Shown here: in pieces, positions 1-6,391 of the stretch
Position numbering within the stretch: position 1 is the first letter of the stretch
Layout: the number at the start of each line of letters is the position of its first letter
Origin: Deltaproteobacteria bacterium
GTDB taxonomy: Bacteria; Desulfobacterota_D; UBA1144; Nemesobacterales; N074bin48
Assembly (NCBI GenBank): GCA_004356685.1
Contig: SMWS01000162.1
Location: 1 to 9,332, forward strand
Direction of reading: 5' to 3'
Length of the DNA stretch: 9,332 nucleotides
Program-made: the position numbers and the translations under genes
The notes under the pieces: generated by a model
What the model was told of the DNA's origin: nothing
Databases searched by the model: none
What the model saw: the letters and a program-made list of their open reading frames with translations, nothing else

Positions 1-17
1 CCCATCTCTTTAAAGAA

Positions 18-40
18 TAAAAGGGAAACTCCCCCTTTTA
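18..40 (+). terminator. Probable intrinsic terminator of a gene upstream of the window
   Basis: A perfect 8-base-pair inverted repeat is visible: TAAAAGGG at 18-25 and CCCTTTTA at 33-40, with a 7-base loop. The 3' arm ends in a T-run, which is the usual A-tract/GC-stem/T-tract form of a rho-independent terminator. The T-run is short and is not extended after the stem, so termination may be moderate. The structure is nearly symmetric and could act on either strand. The gene it would serve lies left of the window. Confidence 0.5.
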
Positions 41-47
41 TATGGTC

Positions 48-149
48 GTCATACCTGAATGGTTGTATCAGGTATCCATATTTAGAAACACTGGATTCCG
101 TCTGCACCTGTCCTCGAAAGTTTTTATCGGGGAGACATCACGGAATGAC
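48..149. repeat. Intergenic GTCAT...ATGAC element with nested inverted repeats
   Basis: The stretch begins GTCATACCTG and ends ACGGAATGAC, so its ends are imperfect inverted repeats (7 of the first 8 bases pair). Inside it, ATTCCGT (95-101) pairs perfectly with ACGGAAT (140-146), and TCCTCGA (111-117) pairs with TCGGGGA (127-133) apart from one wobble. The right half can therefore fold into a long interrupted hairpin. It also carries the motif pair ...CAGGTATCCA and CTGGATTCCG. Short palindromic intergenic units with such ends are known as dispersed repeats in many bacterial genomes. That this one is repeated elsewhere in the genome is inferred. A similar but decayed copy lies at 5920-6010 in this window. 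A 71-codon open frame crosses it and is not regarded as a gene. Confidence 0.55.
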
Positions 150-295
150 TGGCTACAAAACACGCACTTCGATAAACTCAGTACGTTAGTGACACATTAC
201 CTCCTTTTGTTTTTTATTGTCCAACCAATTCCGATAATACTCATTGGGTTTAGATAATAAATCCCCTGATGCGGTATTATGTAATAACAAGAAAA

Positions 296-352
296 TTGTC
301 ATATCACGTGAAACGAAGAATCTTGATGTCTCATATCCATTCGACATGACAA
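296..352. repeat. Short palindrome-ended intergenic element
   Basis: This 57-base stretch starts TTGTCATATC and ends GACATGACAA. The outer 7 bases (TTGTCAT / ATGACAA) are perfect inverted repeats and 9 of the outer 10 pair. The interior contains ACGAAGAATCTTGATGTC, wording that resembles another common class of dispersed intergenic repeat (GTCATnTCGA...GAAGAATCT). It shares the GTCAT/ATGAC ends with the element at 48-149 but not its interior, so it is probably a second type. Copy number cannot be judged from one window. Confidence 0.45.
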
Positions 353-367
353 AAATATTATACTGAA

Positions 368-397
368 TTGCAATTTCTATTTTTTAAGAGATATTAT
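368..397 (+). promoter_or_regulatory. Candidate sigma70-type promoter for lysA
   Basis: TTGCAA at 368-373 and TATTAT at 392-397 are separated by 18 bases, close to the housekeeping -35/-10 arrangement. The site lies 45 bases before the lysA ATG, leaving room for a leader with the Shine-Dalgarno sequence at 430-433. The background is AT-rich, so a chance match is possible. Confidence 0.4.
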
Positions 398-442
398 TAG
401 GTCTATTTTTTAATTAGTTAAAGTTTTTTGAGGTATATACGG

Positions 443-1690
443 ATGTTTTCTTATAAAAACGGTGAATTTTACGCAGAGGATGTGCCTGTAAGTGAAATTG
501 CAGATCAGGTGGGAACGCCCTGTTATGTGTACAGTTATAAGTTTATTGAAGATACTTACAATGAATATAAAGAGGCGTTTTCTAAAATAGAGCCTATTAT
601 TTGTTACTCTGCAAAGGCAAATTCGAATCTTTCAATTTTAAAGGTTTTTTCATCACTTGATTGTGGCTTTGATATAGTCTCTGTTGGAGAGCTTAAAAAG
701 GTTCTGAAAATAGGGGCCGACCCTAAAAAAATAGTTTTTTCAGGAGTTGGTAAAACAAAAGAAGAAATTATTGCGGCGACCCGGGCTGAGATACTATTTT
801 TTAATGTGGAATCTGTTGATGAGCTTGAATTTATAAATGAAATTGCAATCTCTATAGAGAAAAAAGCCAGGATATCGCTTAGGGTAAATCCAAACATAAA
901 CCCAAAAACCCATCCCTACATTTCAACAGGATTTAAAAAGAGTAAATTTGGGATTGAGATAAATAAAGCTTTTGAGGTTTATAAAGATTGTGTTAATAAA
1001 CAAGGGTTGCAGGTAGTTGGAATAGATGCCCATATAGGCTCACAGATTTTTGAAATAACACCGTTTATAGATTCTCTTATAAAACTCATTGAGCTTGCAG
1101 ACAGGTTGTTAAATGAAGGGTTAAATATCCAATATATAGACATCGGCGGGGGGCTTGGAATAAAGTATGAAAATGATGAACAACCACTTTCTAAAACTAA
1201 ATTTGCAAATGCTATAATAAAAGAATTAAATGGTAAACCTTACAAAATAGTGCTTGAGCCGGGCAGGTCTTTAATTGGTAATGGGGGCATAATGCTTACC
1301 AGGGTTTTATATAATAAAATTGGCACAGAAAAGAAATTTATAATAATAGATGCCGCTATGAACGATCTTATAAGACCTGCTTTCTATGATTCTTACCATG
1401 AAATTGTGACCGCAAAGCAAAATAACAGTAATAAAGATATATTTGATATAGTGGGCCCAATTTGCGAATCTGGTGATTTTTTAGCCAAAGACAGGCAGTT
1501 TCCGAGTGTTTCTAAAGATGATCTGCTTGTAGTTAAAAGCGCCGGGGCTTATGGATTTGTAATGTCATGCAACTATAATTCACGACCAAGAGTGGCAGAG
1601 GTTTTTGTAAAGGGTGACAAGTATTTCACTATAAAGCAAAGGGAATCATTTGAAGATTTAATAAAAGGTGAGGAAGTTGTTGATTTTTGA
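443..1690 (+). CDS. lysA: Diaminopimelate decarboxylase
   Basis: PLP-dependent decarboxylase of fold type III that converts meso-diaminopimelate to L-lysine, the last step of lysine synthesis; cytoplasmic. Counting from the ATG at 443 (415 residues, normal for LysA), the PLP lysine is K58 in YSAKANSN. HIGS is at 197-200, and the phosphate-binding glycine run GGGLG is at about 235-239. EPGR at 272-275 and CESGD at 341-345 carry substrate-binding and cross-subunit cysteine positions. AGAYGFVMS at 367-375 supplies the tyrosine near PLP. An in-frame TTG at 428 would add five residues, but GAGG at 430-433 sits 9 bases before ATG 443, so the ATG is preferred. A candidate promoter lies at 368-397. 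The exbB start follows after 63 bases on the same strand. All key residues are present and the gene looks functional. Confidence 0.95.
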   Translation: MFSYKNGEFYAEDVPVSEIADQVGTPCYVYSYKFIEDTYNEYKEAFSKIEPIICYSAKANSNLSILKVFSSLDCGFDIVSVGELKKVLKIGADPKKIVFSGVGKTKEEIIAATRAEILFFNVESVDELEFINEIAISIEKKARISLRVNPNINPKTHPYISTGFKKSKFGIEINKAFEVYKDCVNKQGLQVVGIDAHIGSQIFEITPFIDSLIKLIELADRLLNEGLNIQYIDIGGGLGIKYENDEQPLSKTKFANAIIKELNGKPYKIVLEPGRSLIGNGGIMLTRVLYNKIGTEKKFIIIDAAMNDLIRPAFYDSYHEIVTAKQNNSNKDIFDIVGPICESGDFLAKDRQFPSVSKDDLLVVKSAGAYGFVMSCNYNSRPRVAEVFVKGDKYFTIKQRESFEDLIKGEEVVDF

Positions 1691-1753
1691 TTATACTTGT
1701 TTTAGTGTAAAAAAGTTTGAATACTATTTTTGTTTTTCCCGTCTTATTAATTT

Positions 1754-2398
1754 ATGAGTGAATTAAATTCAGAAATAATTGAAACAATAAGAAAAGCAGG
1801 AATCTTTGTCTACCCGATACTCCTTTGTTCTATTGTAGCCTTATCCATTTTTCTTCAAAAAATGTGGATACTGCGAACAAACAAAATACTGCCCGGATTT
1901 TTTCTTGAAAGGCTTTATTTATATTTATCAAAGAATAAATTTTCTGAAGCCTTAAACCTAGCAAGTCTTAATAATTCTTCAATTGCCAGAATTGCATATG
2001 TAGCTCTTCAAAAAAATGGTTCGTCGAAAGAACAGATAAAAGAATCTATGGAAGGGGCTGGAAGGAGAGAGGCTTTAGAATTAGGCAGGCATATAGAAGG
2101 ATTGGGAGCTATAAGCAATGCAAGCACTCTCCTTGGACTTTTGGGGACGATTTCTGGGATGATTAAAATATTCAGTGTTATTTCCGAAAATACCATTGTT
2201 GATCCTGCAAGCCTTGCAGGAGGTATTTCGGAGGCGCTTTACACAACAGCGTTTGGTTTGGTTGTGGCAATTCCTGCATTCATTGCATATAAATATCTCA
2301 TTGGAAGATCAGAGGAATTTGTTAATGAGCTCGAAGACGAGGGTAGAAGAATAATAGAAGGAATGTCTACGCCTCCACTTACGCCGACTGAAGATTAA
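1754..2398 (+). CDS. exbB: ExbB/TolQ/MotA-family proton channel protein
   Basis: Inner-membrane subunit that, with ExbD, uses the proton-motive force to drive a TonB- or TolA-like partner. The 214-residue product has three hydrophobic segments at about 16-36, 118-145 and 158-184, with a cytoplasmic loop between the first two, as in the family. The signature LLGLLGTISGMIKIF (127-140 region) and GISEALYTTAFGLVVAIPA (157-175) are clear. By family alignment from memory, T132, E160 and T165 match the polar pore residues T148, E176 and T181 of E. coli ExbB. The ATG at 1754 has no evident Shine-Dalgarno sequence. A weak promoter-like pair (TTGTTT 1698-1703, TACTAT 1722-1727, spacing 18) precedes it, so it may be transcribed apart from lysA. 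exbD follows after 5 bases. Whether the pair works as ExbBD, TolQR or another energising module cannot be decided, since no TonB, TolA or receptor gene is adjacent. Confidence 0.88.
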   Translation: MSELNSEIIETIRKAGIFVYPILLCSIVALSIFLQKMWILRTNKILPGFFLERLYLYLSKNKFSEALNLASLNNSSIARIAYVALQKNGSSKEQIKESMEGAGRREALELGRHIEGLGAISNASTLLGLLGTISGMIKIFSVISENTIVDPASLAGGISEALYTTAFGLVVAIPAFIAYKYLIGRSEEFVNELEDEGRRIIEGMSTPPLTPTED

Positions 2399-2403
2399 AG
2401 ATA

Positions 2404-2838
2404 ATGAATTTCAGGTCTAAAAAAATTAATAATAAAGGAGTAGGGTCAGCTCTCGATCTTACCCCTGTTGTGGATATAGTATTTAACTTACTTATTTTCT
2501 TTGCACTTTCACTTAACTTTGCAGCCGCTTCGAGGGGGATAGACATAAAACTTCCTTCAGCAAGTTCTGCAAAGACCATAAGATCAGATCAGGTAACTGT
2601 TAATTTAACAAAAGAAGGCCTCACTTTTTTAAATGATAAGAAAATAACTTTAGAGCAGCTTGGCCCGATGCTAAAGGAAAAAGCAGATAAGAAATCACTC
2701 GTTATTATAAGAGCCGACAGCGAAGTAGAACATGGAAGAGTAGTAAGAATAATGGATATCATAAAGTCTCAGGATTTAAACAGAATAGCGATTGCTGTAG
2801 ATGTAGAGACTCAAACTGAAGAAAGTAAAAACAATTAG
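2404..2838 (+). CDS. exbD: ExbD/TolR-family biopolymer transport protein
   Basis: Partner of the ExbB-type channel encoded 5 bases upstream; the two are surely co-transcribed. The 144-residue protein has a short cytoplasmic N-terminus, one transmembrane helix at about 22-41, and a periplasmic domain. LDLTPVVDIVFNLLIFF is the family signature, and D24 corresponds to the essential proton-carrying aspartate (D25 in E. coli ExbD). The periplasmic part (about 50-135) shows the usual pattern: a VTVNLTKEG strand, the helix LEQLGPMLKEKAD, VIIRADSEVEHGRVVRIMDIIKS, and a final IAIAVD strand. Length is typical of ExbD. The BASS pseudogene begins immediately after its stop codon, suggesting they once shared a transcript. 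Confidence 0.9.
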   Translation: MNFRSKKINNKGVGSALDLTPVVDIVFNLLIFFALSLNFAAASRGIDIKLPSASSAKTIRSDQVTVNLTKEGLTFLNDKKITLEQLGPMLKEKADKKSLVIIRADSEVEHGRVVRIMDIIKSQDLNRIAIAVDVETQTEESKNN

Positions 2839-2860
2839 ATGGTTCCTGCTCTTAAGGATA

Positions 2861-3774
2861 TTGAAAACTCTACATAGAATAAACCATTTTCTCACTACGT
2901 ATTTTACTCTCTGGATTATACTTTTTTCTGTTTATTCGTAATGTTTCCCCTCCGAACTTTCCAAATTAACGGTTTTAATTAAGCCTGCGCTTATTGTAAT
3001 AATGTTTAGAATGGGGATGACACTTACGCTCTCTGACATTAAAGAGGTAATCCTCAGACCCAAAGAAATAGTCCTTGGCACATCTCTACAGTTCTTTATA
3101 ATGCTGCTGCTTGGTTTCCTGCTTGCAAAAATATTTAGGCTAAGCCTCGAGCTTGCAGCAGGGGTCATACTGTTAGGGACATGTCCGGGTGGGGCAGCAT
3201 CTAATGTAATCGCTTATCTTGCAAAGGGCGATGTTGCTTTATCGGTTAAGCCTGACTTATGTTTCTACTTTATTGTCTCCAGTGCTAACTCCGTTAATGA
3301 CATATTTGTATGCAGATAAAATTATTTATGTGCCGGTCTTCGGACTGTTTTTATCTGCACTCCAGATTTTGATAGCTCCGGTTGCTATAGGAATTGCAAT
3401 AAGAAAAATAATTAAAGATAAAACAGTATCCATAATAGAGTTTCTCACATCTGTTTCAACAATTACAATCATTTTTATAGTAGGTGTTATAGTTACAGTT
3501 CCTAAGGAATCGATTACAAGGTTAGGACTTATTATTGTTTTGCATAATTCATTTGGTCTTGCAATTGGTTATACTGCGGCAAGGCTTTTGGGAATGGACC
3601 GTAAAAAAGGCCAGGACTGTAGCAATCGAGGTTGGAATGTAGAATTCAGGGCTTGGAGTAGTGCTTTCAAAGACTCATTTCAGTTTGCTAGCAGCCCTGC
3701 CTTCAACGCTTTTTAGTGTCTGGCATAATGTTTCGGGTTCTTTGCTTGCGCTTTTGTGGAGAAAAGAAATCTAA
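2861..3774 (+). pseudogene. Broken sodium/bile-acid symporter family (BASS) transporter gene
   Basis: Spliced across three frames, this region encodes a near-complete multi-pass BASS-family permease of about 303 residues, the family's usual size. Recognisable blocks are PALIVIMFRMGMTLTLSD, LLGTCPGGAASNVIAYLAKG, SLTYVSTLLSPVLTPLMTY, and near the C-terminus GM(stop)NSGLGVVLSKTHFS and LFSVWHNVSGSLLALLW. There are four lesions. A TAA at 2939-2941 interrupts the N-terminal helix (before the CFPSEL stretch). A one-base insertion near 3248-3249 separates ALSV from SLTYV. A one-base gain in the A-run at 3603-3608 separates GMDRKK from ARTVAIEVG. A TAG at 3640-3642 stands where the family normally has glutamine (GMQNSG), consistent with CAG to TAG. 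The original start is uncertain. TTG 2861 gives MKTLHRINHFL, and an ATG at 2839, directly after the exbD stop, would need one more frame correction. BASS members move organic anions with sodium; the substrate is not predictable. Confidence 0.88.
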
Positions 3775-3799
3775 TGATAATAAATGAAATCTTGTAATC

Positions 3800-4693
3800 T
3801 TGAATAATAAAGCTCAAAAAATTCCAATAACCGGCTACCTCTTTTTACTTAGCACCGCATTTTTTACTGCTATTTCCTATGTATGCGGCAAGGCTGTAAA
3901 CAAAGAACTGGGGCCCGACGTTGTGACATTCTATTGGTTTTTCGGCGCATTTTTATTTTCTCTTTTTGTTCTTCCTTTCTTTAAAACTCAAAGGGATGAA
4001 ATCAAAAATATTGGCAACTACAAGATCATATTTATATTAAGCTCAATTGTTACATCAATTGGAGCCGCGCTCTGGATTTATTCGCTAAGGTCTATTGGCC
4101 TTCCTTTGACTTCCTTCTTAATGAAAGCCCAAATCGTTTTTACCCTGTTTTTGGGAATAATATTTTTAAAAGAAAAACTGAATAAAGGTGAAACAGTCGG
4201 AATTGTTATTACAATAATTGGTGGAGTGATTGTGGCTTATCAAAGGGAAGGTTACCTGATTCTGGGTACAATAACTGCCCTGTCAGCAGCATTCTTTTAT
4301 TCGGTATTATCGTTTTCAATAAAGAAATTTGCATCAAATTTAAACATGCTAACGGTCGCAAATCTGAGAACTCTAGGGGTATCAATAGTTGTTTTTACTT
4401 ATCTAATAATTTTAGGCAAGTTTGAGCTTCCCAAAGGAATTGATTTTGTCTATATGGCTCTAGGCGGGCTTACAGGGGCGTATATAGCTAAGGCAAGCCA
4501 GTTCCAATCAATAAAACTTCTTGGAATTACAAGATCAACAGCCGTTATGCCATTAGAGTCAATTTTTGTGATTCTTTTTTCGTTTACGATTTTTGATGAA
4601 CTGCCATCAGCAATAAAATTGGCAGGTGGTTTTATGATAGTCTTCGGTGTTGTTTTTCTTGTGATTTTTAGAGGCGGTGAAGAGAAAAGCTAA
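3800..4693 (+). CDS. EamA/DMT-family membrane transporter
   Basis: A 297-residue hydrophobic protein with about ten membrane helices arranged as two EamA-type halves (about 12-146 and 153-290). This is the usual size and architecture of drug/metabolite-superfamily permeases, which export or import small metabolites. The ends of the halves show the typical ALWIYSLRSIGLPLTSFLMKAQIVFTLFLG and GITRSTAVMPLESIFVILF patterns, each followed by an acidic/basic turn (FLKEKL, FDELPS) and a final glycine-rich helix (GGVIVAY, GGFMIVFGVVFLVI). The start is TTG at 3800. A stop lies in frame at 3785-3787 and no ATG occurs in frame for about 100 codons, so TTG is the only reasonable choice, but no Shine-Dalgarno sequence is visible. 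It lies 25 bases after the BASS pseudogene. Its stop overlaps the ddl stop tail-to-tail. The substrate is not predictable. Confidence 0.85.
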   Translation: MNNKAQKIPITGYLFLLSTAFFTAISYVCGKAVNKELGPDVVTFYWFFGAFLFSLFVLPFFKTQRDEIKNIGNYKIIFILSSIVTSIGAALWIYSLRSIGLPLTSFLMKAQIVFTLFLGIIFLKEKLNKGETVGIVITIIGGVIVAYQREGYLILGTITALSAAFFYSVLSFSIKKFASNLNMLTVANLRTLGVSIVVFTYLIILGKFELPKGIDFVYMALGGLTGAYIAKASQFQSIKLLGITRSTAVMPLESIFVILFSFTIFDELPSAIKLAGGFMIVFGVVFLVIFRGGEEKS

Positions 4694-5796
4694 ACTTTTA
4701 ATTTCATTTCATAGTCTGTATTTAGTTTGTTTTTTTCTTCATATTTTTCTACAGCAAGTTCAATAAGTGTTGTAATAAGTTTTTTATATTTTATGCATGA
4801 GAGTTCCCAGAGTTTTGGATACATGCTTATCTGAGTAAATCCAGGGATTGTATTAATCTCACTTACATATATTTTCTGATTTTCTCTTTCTACTAGAAAA
4901 TCAATTCTTCCCATACCCGAACAATCCAAAGCCTTGAATACATCGACTGCCAAATCCTGCAACTTCTTTGTAATCTTTTTGTTTAGATTTGCAGGAGCAA
5001 TTAATTCAGTCGTATCATCAGAGTATTTGGCTTCATAGTCATAAAAATCTCTGTTTGGTACTATCTCGCCAGGCACAGACGCCCTGGGGTTATGATTTCC
5101 CAAAACACTTACTTCGATTTCTTTTGGTTTTAGTACGGCTTTTTCAACTAAAATTCTATCGGAAAATCTAAGCGAGTATTCTATAGCCGCTTTTAAATTA
5201 CTATTCTTATCCACTTTTGTGATTCCTATGCTAGAGCCCAAATTGGCAGATTTTACGAAATTGGGAAAACCAATCGTATTTTTAATTTGTGTCAGAATTT
5301 TATTTGAATCTTTTAACCATGCGCTTTTATCAAAACCCACGAAATCAAGTACGGGTATTCCGTAGTCCTTTAGCACGGATTTCATGGATATTTTGTCCAT
5401 CCCTATTGCTGAACCGTGGACGTTTGCTCCAACGTATGGAATATTCATTATCTCAAATAGACCCTGTATTGCGCCGTCTTCTCCGTAGGTGCCATGAAGG
5501 ATAGGGAATACGCAGTCAATATTAATTCTTTTTACTTTTAGTTTGGGTCCTATTTCAATTAAAGCGGGTTTGTTTGCTGTAATCAAAGGAGTTAAATAAG
5601 ATTTTTTATTAACTAGTAATTCTGAATTATTAAATGTTGCTTTTCTCCAGACACCTTTTTTGTCAATTAGTATTGGGATAGGGTTAAACTTTTTTTTATC
5701 TAAGTTGTTTAAAATAGATTTAGCAGAAATGATTGATATTTCATGCTCAACGGATTTTCCTCCGAAAATAACTGCTATTTTTTTTGTATTCGGCAA
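4690..5796 (-). CDS. ddl: D-alanine--D-alanine ligase
   Basis: ATP-grasp enzyme that joins two D-alanines for the peptidoglycan pentapeptide; cytoplasmic. The 368 residues match the DdlA-like length. The N-terminal GGKSVEHEIS (12-21) has E17, equivalent to E15 of E. coli DdlB. HGTYGEDGAIQG lies at 101-112. VKSANLGSSIG (181-191) forms the ATP-side loop. The omega loop reads YDYEAKY at 252-258 with K257 and Y258, equivalent to DdlB K215 and Y216. The metal ligands D299 (GRIDF), E313 and N315 (SEINTIPGF) are present, followed by SMYPKLWE. The AKY omega loop is the D-Ala-specific form, not the D-lactate or D-serine form of Van ligases. The start is TTG at 5796-5794, with GGAG (complement of 5807-5810) 10 bases upstream and no in-frame ATG upstream to replace it. 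The last four bases overlap the EamA gene convergently. It stands apart from any mur cluster in this window. Confidence 0.95.
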   Translation of the reverse strand: MPNTKKIAVIFGGKSVEHEISIISAKSILNNLDKKKFNPIPILIDKKGVWRKATFNNSELLVNKKSYLTPLITANKPALIEIGPKLKVKRINIDCVFPILHGTYGEDGAIQGLFEIMNIPYVGANVHGSAIGMDKISMKSVLKDYGIPVLDFVGFDKSAWLKDSNKILTQIKNTIGFPNFVKSANLGSSIGITKVDKNSNLKAAIEYSLRFSDRILVEKAVLKPKEIEVSVLGNHNPRASVPGEIVPNRDFYDYEAKYSDDTTELIAPANLNKKITKKLQDLAVDVFKALDCSGMGRIDFLVERENQKIYVSEINTIPGFTQISMYPKLWELSCIKYKKLITTLIELAVEKYEEKNKLNTDYEMKLKV

Positions 5797-5806
5797 TATA
5801 ATTAAT

Positions 5807-5811
5807 CTCCG
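5807..5811 (-). promoter_or_regulatory. Shine-Dalgarno sequence fixing the TTG start of ddl
   Basis: On the minus strand CGGAG ends 10 bases before the TTG at 5796-5794. It is one of the clearer ribosome-binding sites in the window and supports the non-ATG start. Confidence 0.6.
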
Positions 5812-5919
5812 GTTAATTTTTTAAATAAATACCATCTATTTTGGATAAAGAAAAATTAATGCATTAAGGCAGAAATTTTCATTAATGATATTTACTTGTT
5901 TAGACTAAATGAGGCCTTT

Positions 5920-6010
5920 GTTATTCAGGCGACTGCAGGTATGAAACTTGCTATTCCCATAGATTTTATAGGAATTCACAAAATGAAATTATCTTTTCTT
6001 TCAGAATAAC
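5920..6010. repeat. Degenerate palindrome-ended intergenic element, relative of 48-149
   Basis: The ends GTTATTC (5920-5926) and GAATAAC (6004-6010) are perfect 7-base inverted repeats, corresponding to GTCAT.CC/GG.ATGAC with changes. The left end GTTATTCAGG, followed by GCAGGTATGAAAC, parallels GTCATACCTG followed by CAGGTATCCA in the 48-149 element. A second internal inverted repeat, ATTCC (5953-5957) and GGAAT (5971-5975), encloses a 13-base loop. The length (91 bases) is close to the 102 bases of the other copy. I read it as an older, decayed copy; alignment against genome-wide copies would settle this. Confidence 0.35.
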
Positions 6011-6106
6011 GAGAAAGGGAAGAATAAGGGAAGAATTTCGAGGTTGTAATTTTTTCGAAATACAAAATAAAACCAATTGGCTATATTCTAAACTATATTA
6101 TAAAAC

Positions 6107-6331
6107 CTAACCACAAGCACAACCGCCGCCGCAACAACCTCCACCGCCAGAGGGTAAATCACTTGCGTCAGAGCTAATTGAGTCTGAGTCGTTATGTGAG
6201 GCAAATGAAGAAAACTGTTTTTCAATATCTTCACTGCCACAGTCATTACAGTTTATTTCTTCTTGAGAACTCATTACCAGAGTTTCAAACTTGTTATCGC
6301 AACACTTACAAACATATTCAAAAACAGGCAT
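6107..6331 (-). CDS. FmdB-family putative zinc-ribbon protein
   Basis: A 74-residue protein of the FmdB regulatory-protein type, named after a gene linked to formamidase expression but of unclear function in most bacteria. It opens with MPVFEYVCKCC, the hallmark of the family (MPxYEYxCxxC). C8 and C11 form the first knuckle of the zinc ribbon and C28/C31 (NCNDCGSEDIEKQF) the second. The middle (44-60) is polar and serine/aspartate-rich. The tail is GGGGCCGGGCACG with four further cysteines (C66, C67, C71, C73), which could bind a second metal or simply be low-complexity. AGGAGA (complement of 6343-6348) lies about 11 bases upstream of the ATG, a slightly long spacing. It is divergent from the secreted-protein gene at 6392. 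Cellular role cannot be inferred. Confidence 0.85.
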   Translation of the reverse strand: MPVFEYVCKCCDNKFETLVMSSQEEINCNDCGSEDIEKQFSSFASHNDSDSISSDASDLPSGGGGCCGGGCACG

Positions 6332-6350
6332 TTAACTTATTGTCTCCTAA

Positions 6351-6369
6351 ATATATAAATTTTATATAT
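6351..6369. repeat. 19-base AT-only palindrome between divergent genes
   Basis: ATATATAAA at 6351-6359 and TTTATATAT at 6361-6369 are perfect inverted repeats around a single T. It sits just upstream of the FmdB-type gene's Shine-Dalgarno sequence and 22 bases before the start of the divergent secreted-protein gene, so it overlaps the region where both promoters must lie. It could be an operator, overlapping -10 boxes, or chance in AT-only sequence. Confidence 0.35.
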
Positions 6370-6391
6370 AATAAAATTATATTATTGAAAT

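Larger units (their letters stand above)
5797..6106. other. Non-coding region between ddl and the FmdB-type gene
   Basis: About 310 bases without a convincing gene on either strand. The part next to ddl (5797-5870) must hold its ribosome-binding site and promoter, but I see no clear -35/-10 pair. The middle is occupied by a degenerate palindrome-ended element (5920-6010). The rest, 6011-6106, is AT-rich with no stem-loop or conserved motif that I can recognise. It lies downstream of the FmdB-type gene and contains no obvious terminator for it. Confidence 0.6.

Noticed and set aside
161..197. CACTTCGATAAACTCAGTAC stretch resembling a common dispersed repeat (TTCGACAAGCTCAG type)
   Set aside because: The resemblance is suggestive, but no inverted ends or second copy are visible in the window, so it is not listed as a feature.
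42..257. A 71-codon open frame starting MVVIPEWLYQ
   Set aside because: It runs straight through the palindromic element at 48-149 and on into featureless spacer, has no Shine-Dalgarno sequence and no recognisable domain. Repeats of this kind often create spurious open frames.
234..280. Inverted repeat ATAATAC (234-240) and GTATTAT (274-280)
   Set aside because: Arms of seven AT-rich bases 33 apart are expected by chance in such DNA, and nothing else marks the site.
428..442. TTG start giving a five-residue-longer LysA
   Set aside because: The bases around this TTG are the GAGG ribosome-binding site for the ATG at 443, and LysA proteins normally begin near that ATG.
3640..3642. The TAG in GM(stop)NSG as a recoded codon
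   Set aside because: The same gene also has a TAA and two frameshifts, and all other genes here end normally in TAA, TAG or TGA. A CAG-to-TAG mutation in a dead gene is simpler.
3002..3716. Two separate membrane-protein genes (3002-3319 and 3219-3716)
   Set aside because: Their products are consecutive pieces of one BASS permease in different frames, with out-of-frame tails (KPDLCFYF..., GQDCSNRG...) after each break. They are fragments of one pseudogene.
4690..5796. A Van-type ligase giving glycopeptide resistance
   Set aside because: The omega loop reads YDYEAKY, the D-Ala-specific form, and no vanH or vanX genes are adjacent.
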